64,000 nucleotides of DNA, from contig BFEA01000046.1 in NCBI GenBank assembly GCA_003427395.1, forward strand, positions 461,086 through 525,085. Reading direction: 5' to 3'. How positions within the stretch are numbered: the stretch's first letter is position 1; each line of letters opens with the position of its first letter. Of this stretch, positions 34,625 to 44,982 are shown piece by piece. The notes under the pieces were generated by a model that saw only the letters and a list, made by a program, of their open reading frames with translations, was not told where the DNA came from and made no database searches. Origin of the DNA: Chara braunii (Eukaryota; Streptophyta; Charophyceae; Charales; Characeae). Both the position numbers and the translations under genes were made by a program.

Positions 34625-35250
34625 AAGGACTGGGCATTGTTTCTAAGCTCCAGGGCTACGTTTATTTGGCTGTTTTCTGAAGGGTCAGACATTTTTTGTA
34701 AGCTGAATGGCCTGGTCGCTGTGTTGAATTTTTGAGGGTTGCCTGTTTTGAAGTGTTTAAGTTCTTGTTTTATTCTGAGGGAGGATTTTGGTCTAAGGTT
34801 GAGCAGTGTTTCTAATCTGAATGGTTTAGCCTGAAAACCACGCACATAAGTATAAACTGAGTATAAAAGAAAGAATTCTACTTATATTTGCATGTGAACT
34901 GGCAGATGGACATTGTTTCCAAGCCGAATGGTCCAGCACTAAGCCATATCGCTAAGAAGAGAAGGGAAATTACAGAGTATAATTGGAAGTAGTCTAGGCA
35001 AGTTGAACATTGTTTCCAAGCCGAATGGTTCAGTCCCCTGCCCAAATTTGCATTTCTTTTGAGAACAAAGTCAGAGAGCTATTAAATTTTGGATATTAAA
35101 CAGTTTAGGGCGGCTAGACATTGTTTCCAAGCCGAATGGTCTAGTCATATGCCCAAAGAAGAGAAAAGTAGTAGTGCAACCTGTTCGTGTATATCTTAGG
35201 GCACGTTGGACATTGTTTCGAAGCAGAATGATCTAGCATTGTGCCATATG
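34625..35250 (+). repeat. Hairpin array C in the right giant repeat
   Basis: Counterpart of array B. The TGGAC/GTCCA, TGAAC/GTTCA and CTAGAC/GTCTAG units are unchanged (about 34,908-35,145). The first two units are damaged: unit 1 has lost its core end and right arm, and unit 2 reads CAGAC with a changed core. Confidence 0.85.
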
Positions 35251-35544
35251 TAAGTTGGGTATAAAGATTGAATCATCTGAGGGTTTCATGAACTATCTTA
35301 TATGAAATGACTTGGGGTTGGTGAGAGAACTTACCTTTGTGGTTTGGCCTGCATGTGACTGAGTGAGATGACTACCTAGGTTGATTTTCAGTTTGATAGG
35401 TAGTTGCTTTAGCTGCTCGCCACGTGCAAGAGCGATAGTAGTTAGTTTCAATTCCTGCATTTTTTGAGTTAACTTTTTTTGCTTAGGTCAATTCTCGCAT
35501 TTTTTTGGATCATTTTTTTTATATACTTGGTTTTGTATAAATCT

Positions 35545-36155
35545 TGGCTAGCTACTTTCTCTACGCGATGCGCTGCCGAAATTTCTACAAAACCAAGGAG
35601 TTAGTCAGACTTTGTTTTTTTCAGGCTACTTTCTCTACGGGAAGCGTTGCTGAAATTTTTTCAAAACCAAGGAGTTAGTCAGACTTTGTGTTTTTCAGGG
35701 TCCAGGTTTTCTTACTTTTTGGCTAAGTAAAAATCTGGAAAACCTCCTTTTCTAAAGGGAGTGCTGCCCAAAATTTTGCTAATTCAGGGAGTTGGACAAA
35801 ATAAAACCTTGAGAAGTCAAAGTCATTTTAGATTCTGAACTTAGCTTTGTATAAATATTGGAATAACACTTTCCTAACGGGAACCGCTGCCGAAATTTCT
35901 ACAAATCTAAGGAGTTCATTAAATTTTGTCTTTGTTGAACTCATATCTTGTTGTTGAGTTCATATCTGACTTAGTATAAATATGGGAAGTCTACCTTTCT
36001 AAAGGAAGTGCTGCCCAACTTTTTACTAATTGAGGGAGTTAAACAAATTTTGACTTTGCTGAGTCAGAGATTGTTTTTGTTTTCATATTTGAGGTATTAT
36101 AAATTATGCGAAGGTACTCTTTCTATAGAAAGCGCTGTCGAAATTTTCTTTGTTA
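35545..36155 (+). repeat. Alternating tandem array, right repeat
   Basis: The same two box types as at 18,621-19,138, beginning near 35,549, 35,624, 35,747, 35,867, 35,993 and 36,118. One extra unit of the CGGGAAGCG type is present compared with the left copy, showing that unit number changes by unequal exchange or slippage. Confidence 0.7.
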
Positions 36156-37285
36156 AGGGGAGTTAGATTATATTTTGACAGGTGACAGATCTAGCAATCC
36201 ACTCTGCATAGAGGAGATTCTGCCAAAGGTCTACCTTTTCATTAGGCACTGACTTAGGGGTAAGCTTAGATTTAGTTAAGTAGAAAGATTTTTGAGTGAG
36301 GTCGGGATATTGAGATTATTCTTCGTGGTCTACCTTTTCATTAGGCACTGACTTAGGGGTAGACTTGGATTTAGTTAAGCAGAACGATTTTTGAGTGAGA
36401 TCGGGATATTGAGATTATTCTCTGTGGACTTATAGGTTTACCTTGGGATATTGACCTGTCTTGTGTTACAGGTCCTTTTGATCGCTTGATTCGAGATGAG
36501 GATTAGGTTCAGCAGGTTCCTTGAGGATCACCTTCTGTTATCACTGATAATTGGTCGGTTGCCGATTCGTCGGTCTACGATTCAACTCCAATTCATTCTC
36601 AATACTCAACCTAAAAAGGTTTTAGTCCTGATGATTTTTGTTGTTTTATTAAGGTTTTACCCGGACTTTTATTGAATGCTCATTTAACTAAGGTACTGAG
36701 TATTTAATTATGGTTGGTTCGACAAGGGTTGGGGCTTGCATGACTAAAGCGAGGGGTATGAGTATAGAGGTTGGTTGAAGTTGACTCTGTGTAGTGCTTG
36801 GATTTTTTTTTGTTGACTGTTTGATGTGATTGCAGGTGTGTATTGTGGTTCGGATTTTGGATTCGACTGTCTGCGATCACACATATACATATGGTTGTGA
36901 GGAGTCCCACTATGATTGTGAGAATTGATCGTCACATACATATTCTCTTTTACATGTATATATGTATGTATCTATATTGGGTATTCGCGTGGCCTGAGGG
37001 GCCCACGCTTAAGGGTTTAATTGAGGTTGAGATTGAGAAAGGGAAGAAAACCCCTCTATTTGGTGCATGCTTCTTAAAGATTTCTTAGTCGGATGTTGGT
37101 CCTGGGCTTGGATTCGAGGTCCTTGTCCAGGACATCCCAGACCCTAGACTCTGCATGGAAGGGATGTCCTCCTGCGTGGAGCCTATTTGCCCTGCGTGCC
37201 GAGACATTCGGCTTAAAGGCCGAAGATGTCGCGGTGGTCGCACGACTATTCCGTCAGCCGTGCAATATCGTGAGGGGGTAGACCC

Positions 37286-37603
37286 TCACGATACTTTGAG
37301 AGTGACACTTGAGTGTCATAAGCAATGCTCGGATCCACGAAGGACCGCTTGATTATGGGCACTACACAGTATGTCATCATTGCGACTGCTTGCGTATTCA
37401 TGCATTGCTAGTCGATATGATTTAGCCCTCCGTCCGCGCGGGTCTCACGATACTTTGAGATTGACACTTGAGTGTCATAAGCGGTGCTCGGATCCACGAA
37501 GGACCGCTTGATTATGGGCACCGCATAGTACGCCATCATTGCGATGGTTGCGTATTCATGCATTGCTAGTCAATATGATTATCCTTGCGTCCGCGCGGTT
37601 TTG
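37286..37603 (+). repeat. 159-bp tandem duplication in the right repeat only
   Basis: The segment from CTCACGATACTTTGAG through GGATCCACGAAGGACC to the GTCCGCGCGG stretch is present twice with an offset of 159 bases. The left repeat has a single copy at about 20,275-20,435. Confidence 0.85.
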
Positions 37604-38885
37604 TACTAAAGTCTCGCACACGACGTCTATCCGATTTTCCCATCGGAAAGTTATGGGATGGTTGCTAAGGGACTAGGAGTATTGTCACGTTGTTTGTTCT
37701 GTGTCGTTTCGTGTATATGTATGTGTGTATGTTTTTATTATTATGTTATTTAGAGTGGCCTGCGCGGGGCGTGTGGGATGCGTCCTAGTCGACTGGCGAT
37801 GAGTCGAGCTTGGGACCTCAACCCCCCCAGATGTCGATTCGTGTGCGGGTCCGATAGAGGCGTAAAACTGCGCGTACGGCCTCTGCTACAACGTACGAGA
37901 AATACCCTCTGCTAGTCCACCTCTGCGATTGCAACTGATCAACTTTCGTACTGTGGACTGGTAGCTCGGGGGGGGTAGGCCCACCGAAGGGAGGTTTTGC
38001 TTTTATTTTATTAGTTTGGTTTTGCATTTATTTCATTTTCTCACAATGAAGGGAGGTCATTTAGTACCCAATGCTTGGTAATCTTTTGTTAAAATGATTT
38101 ATGAATTCGTTCTAAACTTAGTCAATGAACAAATAAGTGTTGCACAAACAATTAAACAACGATTTTTTTCTTTCATCTTTGTTACTTTTACTTTTTTATT
38201 ATTTTGAAATCTTATTGGTAAGAACACATTATTTTGGATTTGGGATTTGGGATTTTGTCGTTTATTGTATTTATTAATCAATCATTAGGAGGATGTTGTT
38301 AACCGGGTTTTGGAAATTGTTATGTTCTATCTATTCATTTTCTATGTAATATTCAATGAACAAAATAAAATAGATTTATAAAATTAATATACAATATAAA
38401 ATATCATTATCTGTATGTAGATGTTATACAAAAGAAAAATTCATCAAAATTAAAGCGTTTTCTTTCAATAAACCAATCATGAAAAAGAAGATGGTTTCAT
38501 ATATACCTGGATAAATTTAACAAATTCAATCAACTCGGCGAAGTCTCATTAATGAATTATAACGATATCGTGAAAATGCTGCACGAACCCAAATATATAA
38601 AAACATAAAGCCTTCAGTTTTTATAATCAACCAAATCGAGCCCGAAATCCAATAAACAATAACCATATTCATGATGGGCAACCAACCAACCATATTTAGA
38701 AACTGAGAAGTTTAAGTTAGAAAATAATGAATTCTTGACAGGTAAGCTCACAGGTGAATAAAAACTAATACTAATGATTTGAGAAAGAGTGATTATATCT
38801 ACGTTTTCTCCCTTTTTGATAAAGTCAACGAAGTAGATCATAAACCTAAAATTTTGATTGTTCGGTCGGGTAAAACAAACAAATA

Positions 38886-39120
38886 AAATATTAGACTTTC
38901 AATTTCGGATCTCAATCTTCCAGCTGCTCATGGTGTTTTAAGATTAGTTCTGGAAATGAATGGAGAAGTGGTAGAACGTGCAAAACCACATATTGGTTTA
39001 CTTCATAGGGGTACAAAAAAATTAATTGAATATAAAACCTATCTACAAGCTTGACCTTATTTTGGTCGATTAGATTATATTTATATGATGGCACATGAAC
39101 ATGCTTATTGTTTCGCTATA
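38886..39120 (+). pseudogene. nad7: Mitochondrial nad7 fragment (NUMT)
   Basis: The frame encodes [20 protein letters not shown], then [20 protein letters not shown] and MMAHEHAYCFAI, the N-terminal part of NADH dehydrogenase subunit 7 (complex I, 49-kDa type), not plastid ndhH. It is broken: one extra base in the GPQHPAAHG region near 38,918, and a TGA in place of the leucine codon after TYLQA. Only about 75 of nearly 400 codons are present. I infer transfer of mitochondrial DNA into the nucleus. Confidence 0.88.
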
Positions 39121-39607
39121 TAAAAATAAGATTCTTATTTTTTGTCGTCGATTTTATTTAATTTAATATTTATATAAAAAAAATAATCGCCACTATAATT
39201 ATTTATTATGATAATAAACTTCAATGTCAATTTTTCTTGAATTTCTCTATTCGAAACTAAACACAATTGGCCAATTAAAGAGCCCGTTAAAGCGATTGAG
39301 CCAACTCAATCACCTCTTATCAAAAAAACCCTCACAAAAAGTATTTGAGAGGGTGTAACGAAAAATATCTTTTGGAATTCATAAAGAATTCCTAAGCAAA
39401 TCATAGGTTGTGCCGGATATATGAGAATCATTATTCAGATTTAGATAAAAATTAAAAATGGTTTATAAAGACAGAGTTAATAAAAATAATTAATAAATTT
39501 GCAATTCATTAACTTATTTACGGGATTGAAATCACTATCATCAAGAAAATGATATTGATAATTTATACAGATTAGATTCATTTTGTATTGTATTAACGAA
39601 CTAATAC

Positions 39608-39850
39608 TGCCTGATTTTATAAGAATCAAGTTAGAAAGTTTTAATCGATTCATAGAAAAAGACTTGCCAGAAGAACTTCAAAAAATTTAAGTAATGCGAG
39701 ATTCTAGCGGAGAACTCATGTATTTTTATAATAGAAAAAATATATGTTACAAGAACCAAGTTTCAATGAATAGGAAGCAGTTTATCAAGCATCAACTTAT
39801 TCATCAGAATTATATGTACCAACACAGATAACTTACAAAAAATAAAAAAA
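39608..39850 (+). pseudogene. rpoB: Plastid rpoB N-terminal fragment (NUPT)
   Basis: Two frames together match the start of the plastid RNA polymerase beta subunit: LPDFIRIKLESFNRFIEKDL then, after indels, LQEPSFNE and EAVYQASTYSSELYVPTQIT. A TAA and a TAG lie in the frame (the TAG at an Arg position, before EAVYQ). Finding a plastid gene piece within about 500 bases of a mitochondrial one points to a composite organelle insertion. Confidence 0.75.
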
Positions 39851-40007
39851 AAACGAAAAGTGAACTAATATTAACGAGGAGCATATATATATATATTCGA
39901 TGATTGATAATTTTCCTTTGTAATAGAGAAATGTCTTTCTCTATTGTATTTTATATTCTATAATAAATAAAATAATCAAAATAAATAGGATAAAAAATAT
40001 AATATTA

Positions 40008-41124
40008 AAAGGGCCCTTATCCGATTCAGACCCTGACTGGCGAGTGCAGCTTAGTGGGGTCACTCGCCCAGAGCCCAACTCATGAAAGCAGATCAAAGGG
40101 CATGTTCTCTGGTTCAAAAGTCACATCCAAGCTAAAGTAAAAGTCAATGTCAAAGATCACAGTTGTGCCCCTGGACGAACAGTTGCAATATTCAGATGTG
40201 GGAGTCACATCTGTTCATCCAGGGGGTGTGCAGGTCATGTCTGTTCATGCAGTATGTGTGTCTGTTCGAGCAGTAGGTGTGCCTGTTCAAAGGAAGTCAA
40301 AAAGATAAAGTCTTAGTCAAGATTAAAGTCAAAAGGAGAGTCTAGATACAAACTGAAAGTCCGAACTTAAGGGTTGCAGGCCGCAGCAGTAATGACCCTT
40401 GAGGATAAGGGTCTTGGACACACTCCACAGAGGTTGGGACTGGGAAAGGACCCAAGACAGACTGAATTTAGACCTCGCAAGGGGAGGCCAGCATTATAAA
40501 GAACGAAGCAGCCTCCCCACAAGGCAGATGCCCCATTGCGATTGATGTGTGGAAGTGCTGAGGCACTTCTGCGCTATAGTGCCGGGAGGAGCGCTGGTTG
40601 AAAGGGAGCTGCGCCAGAAGGAAGGGAAGCTGGGCGCTGGCTGCAGGAGAAGCCATAGCTGCGCTAGTCTGTATTAGTAATAGCAGTCGGAGGATTAGTA
40701 GTGGGATATTAGTGAGTTGCATTCATAGTAGGTTCTCGTAAACAACAAGTATGCATGCATGGTGAGACAAGGGAATCAGGACAAAGATCTTGAGAGAGAA
40801 GGGAGAGAGAGAGAGAAGACATGTTATGACGTTGAATATGGTGGATACTTACCTGTTGGCGCCATACTTGTGATATGGGGCAGACGTTGGCTGAGCCAGG
40901 CCCTGTGTGTATGATTGAAGGAGGGAGAGACTTGTATTCTGTGGGCGCTGAACTCTTAAGCTCGAGGTACTATTGTATAATGTGATTTTAATATTATAAG
41001 TTGCGCTATCTGGTTCTCATCTCATCTCGACTTGGCTTTGTGTGAAGCTACTCAATCTGTGTGTTGACATTTGTGCATGCGAAATGATACACTCCAGCAA
41101 GTGTGAACAGTGAAGTTCTTTGCA
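40008..41124 (+). mobile_element. 5' LTR of the chromovirus
   Basis: It matches the 3' LTR from AAAAGGGCC(C/T)TTA onward and ends at about TTTGCA just before the primer site. Near the start is a hairpin GGCGAGTG/CACTCGCC (about 40,040-40,070). A second imperfect hairpin, CTGGACGAACAG/CTGTTCATCCAG, is followed by several CTGTTC...GCAG repeats to 40,290. ATACTTACCTG at 40,845-40,855 equals the first 11 bases of U1 snRNA; on the other strand it is a strong splice donor. The exact first base is uncertain because no TG start is evident. Confidence 0.8.
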
Positions 41125-41127
41125 ATT

Positions 41128-41139
41128 TGGTATCAGAGA
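41128..41139 (+). promoter_or_regulatory. Primer-binding site for initiator tRNA-Met
   Basis: TGGTATCAGAGA lies three bases after the LTR end (GCA-ATT-TGGTATC...). The first 11 bases match the complement of the 3' end of initiator tRNA-Met, the usual primer of plant gypsy and copia elements. Confidence 0.9.
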
Positions 41140-41812
41140 ATGACTCATTGCGCTCGCTGACGCGCTGGCATGAGTAAGGCCGGTTAGGAAGACATGTTGG
41201 CTTGAAGATGCTGGCTATGGCGGAGGTGTAAGGAGAGAGGTGGACTGGGATAGGAGGGAGGAGTAGGCCGAAGAGGAAGGGGCTAAGGAAAAGTACTTAC
41301 CTCACGTGGAGCTTTGGAGTGCGGAGCGACGAGGAGACTTCATCAACGACAGTTGCAAAAGAGAGAAGAATCCCTCATCCCCTTACCTGGCTGCATGTGT
41401 GCGTGTGAGTTGTACCTCTACTTCTCCTCTCTGGTGGTCGCTGCTGCGGCTGTCAGGTCGAGTCACCTGGTGTACAGCCTGGTTGATTAGGATCGAAGGG
41501 TCTGGTCACGTCAGAGGTAAGAGTGGTCAGAGTCCTTGTTCGATTCTATCTTCTTCCCTCTGGTCTGACATTTGTGCTGTAGTAAAGATAGGAGTACGCT
41601 AGGGGGTTGTGGCGGTCTGCCACGTCAGCTTGCAAACAAGGTATAAGGCACAATCAAACTGGGCAGAGATAATCTATGATAGAAGTGTTGTCCAGGCATC
41701 TGACATAGTAAACACTCCAGTTTCTCCCTGCGCATGAGAACAGACAAATAGGGTTAGTAAAAAAAGAAAAAAAGGAAAAAAATTACAACCAGTTAGAACA
41801 AATTCAGGCAGA

Positions 41813-41844
41813 CTTCTGACTAAGATCAAGTGTAGTATCTATTT
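41813..41844 (+). ncRNA. U2 snRNA-like segment in the chromovirus leader
   Basis: This 32-base stretch agrees at about 28 positions with U2 snRNA nucleotides near 15-46, including a 21-base exact run whose centre is AAGATCAAGTGTAGTATC. That run contains GTAGTA, the segment of U2 that pairs with intron branch sites. The flanks do not continue the U2 match. Either a captured fragment or a chance or selected mimic; it is not a U2 gene. The rest of the leader (41,140-42,190) shows nothing else recognised. Confidence 0.65.
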
Positions 41845-42189
41845 GAAGTTGAAGACAGACAACAACAACAAAAAAAGATTTTATTGAATATTAAAGTTTT
41901 GAAAGTTCTGAAATGCGTTACTGTTGAAGCAGCGACATCCAAAGTCTGAAAAAAAAAGAGTAAATTATCATCCCATCCACGACAGATTAGACCAAGGTTA
42001 ATTGGTGGGAGTCTTACCTGGTGGGACCAGCGGAGGGTTACTTGTGTTGAGTTCCATCATGGACGACTACCATATGCAAGGGTTGTTGGCCCTTTCTGTT
42101 CTGATGGGCTCCTTGTTCAGAGTTTTCTTTCCCCTGGGCTTCGGGAGAATATGTACCTCTCGTATGATAACCAGAATCAGGTGTTGTGA

Positions 42190-44151
42190 AGCCTGGGCTA
42201 TCGGGCTGCAGAGCAGGCTGAAGTAGATCGCCGCCTGGCCGAAAAGAAGAAATAAAAAGAAGAGAGGATAAGACAGAAGGAAGAAGAGATAAAGAAGAAA
42301 GTGCAAATGAAAGAAGAAAAAATGAAGAAAGAAATGAAAGAAAAACTAGAGGAGTTGAAAGAAGAACGACATACCATAGAAGAAGAAGAAGAGACTGATG
42401 AGGGAGGTGAAAAACTCATTAGACGGCGGACAGAAAGGGGAGAGAGTAGTCAAGCAGGTGGTGAACTTGATGTCAAACCACTGGACTGGTACGACCAGTA
42501 TGCATATTCCAGCGATAGGATTGAGGAAACGGAGGAAGAAAGGGACGTGTTCATTGCGAGACTGGCAACTGTTATAGACCAGAAAGAAAAGGACCTTATG
42601 CTTGAGGAAAAACGTGCAGAGCTGCATAGTAAAATGTTAGCAGCAAAGCGGCAAAAACTTGATGAGAGGAAAAGGTTGCAAGTAGAGGGTGCAAGATTGC
42701 AGAGAGAGTTGCAATCGCAAAAAAAAAAACAGATTGCAACCAACGAGAAGCTTGCCCTTTGGACAGAAACAGTCCTTCATACCAAACAAGAGGTAGCAAC
42801 AATGAACCGAACCTTGCAAAAAGTGGAAACGCACCAATATGAGTTTGAAGGAATTTGGAATACCTTTCTGCAAAAATCCGCCAAAGCTGTGGATCTGCAT
42901 ATACAATCGTAAATTGAAAAATTAGATAATCACATCACCCAGACCTTTACTCCTGCCGTGATTCATAAGATAGTCCGAGGCAGCGGCGGAGGAGGAGGAG
43001 ATGGAGATGGAGACGGAGATGGGGGAAATGATAAGAAAGGGAAGGGAGTGCAGCGGGAAGCTAAAGACACTGATGTAAGAAAAATAAAGGTTAAAGTTTT
43101 GTGGACCTACACTGACAAGAAGGAGGAGAGTGTCCTTCATTGGATTGCGGCCGTAGAATCATATGTATACGGTCAGCGCATACCTTATTGGGATAGAGTT
43201 CTTATGGCCACTTCGTGCATGGTCGGCGATGCGATGAGCTTCGTCATATCGTTGCAAAAAGAAGCTAACTGCGATACCATGATTGCATACTCACAGCAAA
43301 CTAGAATTGAAGACTTCTTTAAAGCTATCAGAGAACGATTTGAAAACAAGAATCTGGCTCGTCGGACAAAAATGCTAATTTTAAATATCGCAAATCAGAA
43401 ATGGAAGAGTGCATTTGCACTCAAGGCAACGATGGATGAACTCTTGCAATGCGCAGAACATGGGCTAACTCCTACCCAAATCCTCAACTACTTCGCAAGG
43501 GCACTTCCTGACGTTCTCCGTACTCAACTTTATCCCCGCACAAAGGAAGAGGGGATGACGTACCAGAAGTTCAGCAAGATCGCTATAGATCATGCTGACT
43601 TCTTGGTTGAAGCTAATTACTACCATTATTGGAAAGATCTGCAAGCGGGAAAGAAGTGGCAGAACTGCACAATCTCAAGGAATATACCTGGGAAAGACAA
43701 CCTCCTTCTGACCTTTGAAGAAGGAGGTGTCGAAACTCTTTCCTATGACCAAATAGATTATGGTCTGGAGGGAGGATCCAATGGCACGGTAGTTCGGGAG
43801 GGGGACTACGCGGCCGTCGCAGCCCGCGGGGGAGGGCGTCAAGGAAGAGGGCGTGGCCGAGGAAGAGGTCGCGGCCGTGGTGGACGAGGATTCGACACCC
43901 AGAGGGGTAGTGGTGAAGGAAACTACTACGGGGGTGGAAGGGGGAATGGTCCCTCGCAAGGTGGTCGCGGTTCCAATTCTACCTGGGGAAGAGGAAAAGG
44001 CACTTGGTATGGTAACTGGGTTAGGCCATATCCACCTCATCCAGGTTTGCCTGAGGGGAGCCTTGGAAGAAATTGGGGACAACAGAAAAAGTCTGGCAAG
44101 AAAGAAAAGTCGTCAGACAGTGCCTTAAGTGTGGTGACCCCGACCCCATAG
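42190..44151 (+). pseudogene. gag: Chromovirus gag with coiled coil and RGG tail
   Basis: One frame, split by a TAA at 42,910 and by stops in the first 100 bases. The N-terminal third is a lysine/glutamate-rich coiled coil (42,240-42,900). A glycine/aspartate linker (GGGGGDGDGDGDGG) leads to a gag matrix-capsid region with VLHWIAAVESYVYGQRIPYW, an FKAIRERFENKN helix and LNYFARALPDVLRTQL. The C-terminal region is rich in RG repeats (GRGRGRGRGRGG), which can bind RNA. No CCHC knuckle is visible; the end reads RQCLKCG-like only in another frame near 44,110-44,140. The start codon is not determinable. Confidence 0.75.
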
Positions 44152-44289
44152 TTCCCTACTGCCCGGATTATAAGGTAGTAAAAGGGAACAGCCAGTAGAG
44201 GTCTCAGTTGCCTCTACGGGAACTTCGGATGTAGAAAGAAAGACATCCTCCCATCCGAAGGTTCCGCTGGCAGAAACTGAAGAGGAAGT

Positions 44290-44982
44290 CAGCCCCCACC
44301 TAGTACACTATCCAGAGGTAGTGAGTGTGTGCACCTCTCTAGGTGGATCCCTCGTTGGCATGGGTGATGAGTTGGCCGCTCGTCGCCAAGCCTGGATTGA
44401 GATGAAGAAACGTAAAGGACAGTTAATAATTGCAGATCTCGAAGTGAATAAAGTAAGAGATAGTGGATTGACTCGCAACTATATAAGTAAGAAAGGGTTG
44501 AAGAAGTTGCGTCTCGGGCTAAAGGTTAAACTGTTAGATGAGCCCGTAATGAGTAAACTAGCTAATAGTACTATAACTGTAATGGATAGATATGTTGAAG
44601 GAGTCAAGATATACTTCCGGCTCGAAGCAGAGGGGAAGGTGGAACGCGTTCTCCACTCTCTGACTCTCTTGGTGGAAGATAATCTCCGTGTTGACATTCT
44701 TTTAGGCATGGATTGGGGTGAAGCTGCAGATGCGGATATAAAGTTAAGGGACCATGAGTGTTGGCTTCCAAGTCCGCAAGGTGGGAAAAAGAAAATCCAC
44801 TTGTTTCATGAATCAGGGAAAGAAAGCAGCTTGGCTCATTGTTGTATGAGTGCCCGCGCGTTCGCCCGCCATGTAAGGAAGTATAATCTATATGATCAAG
44901 TGTTTGTTGTATATGTGCGCCCAGTTAAAGAGGGTGAAGTTAAGGAAGAGGCTAAACCCCAGAAGTTGAAAGGATTCTGAAA
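44290..44982 (+). pseudogene. pro: Chromovirus retropepsin
   Basis: The frame contains VRDSGLTRNYISKKGLKKL, with the catalytic DSG at about 44,459, and DNLRVDILLGMDWG near the C-terminal end, the normal two-motif layout of gypsy proteases. The frame ends in a TGA at 44,978 and the RT frame starts in another register, so a frameshift lies between them. Confidence 0.85.

Larger units (their letters stand above)
30809..37995 (+). mobile_element. Right ~7.2-kb direct repeat, candidate giant 3' LTR
   Basis: This copy matches the left repeat from TGTCCGTGCGAATA to CCACCGAAGGGAGGT. It is about 240 bases longer, mainly because of a 159-base tandem duplication near its end (37,286-37,603). Substitutions and small indels are spread evenly, so the copies have diverged since they formed. 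Homology stops at GGAGGT, where the left copy runs into the pol leader and this copy runs into AT-rich organelle-like DNA. Confidence 0.7.
37996..40007. other. AT-rich island of organelle-like DNA
   Basis: Base composition becomes strongly AT-rich exactly at the end of the right giant repeat and stays so up to the next LTR. It holds a mitochondrial nad7 fragment and a plastid rpoB fragment. The remaining parts (37,996-38,885, 39,122-39,607 and 39,851-40,007) are AT-rich with no gene I recognise; they may be organelle intergenic or intron sequence. Confidence 0.65.

Noticed and set aside
38886-39120. Plastid ndhH instead of mitochondrial nad7
   Set aside because: The residues [10 protein letters not shown] and [10 protein letters not shown] fit nad7 and not the ndhH pattern.
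40468-40722. 84-codon minus-strand ORF found in both chromovirus LTRs
   Set aside because: Present in both LTRs simply because they are copies; no domain and opposite to the element's genes.
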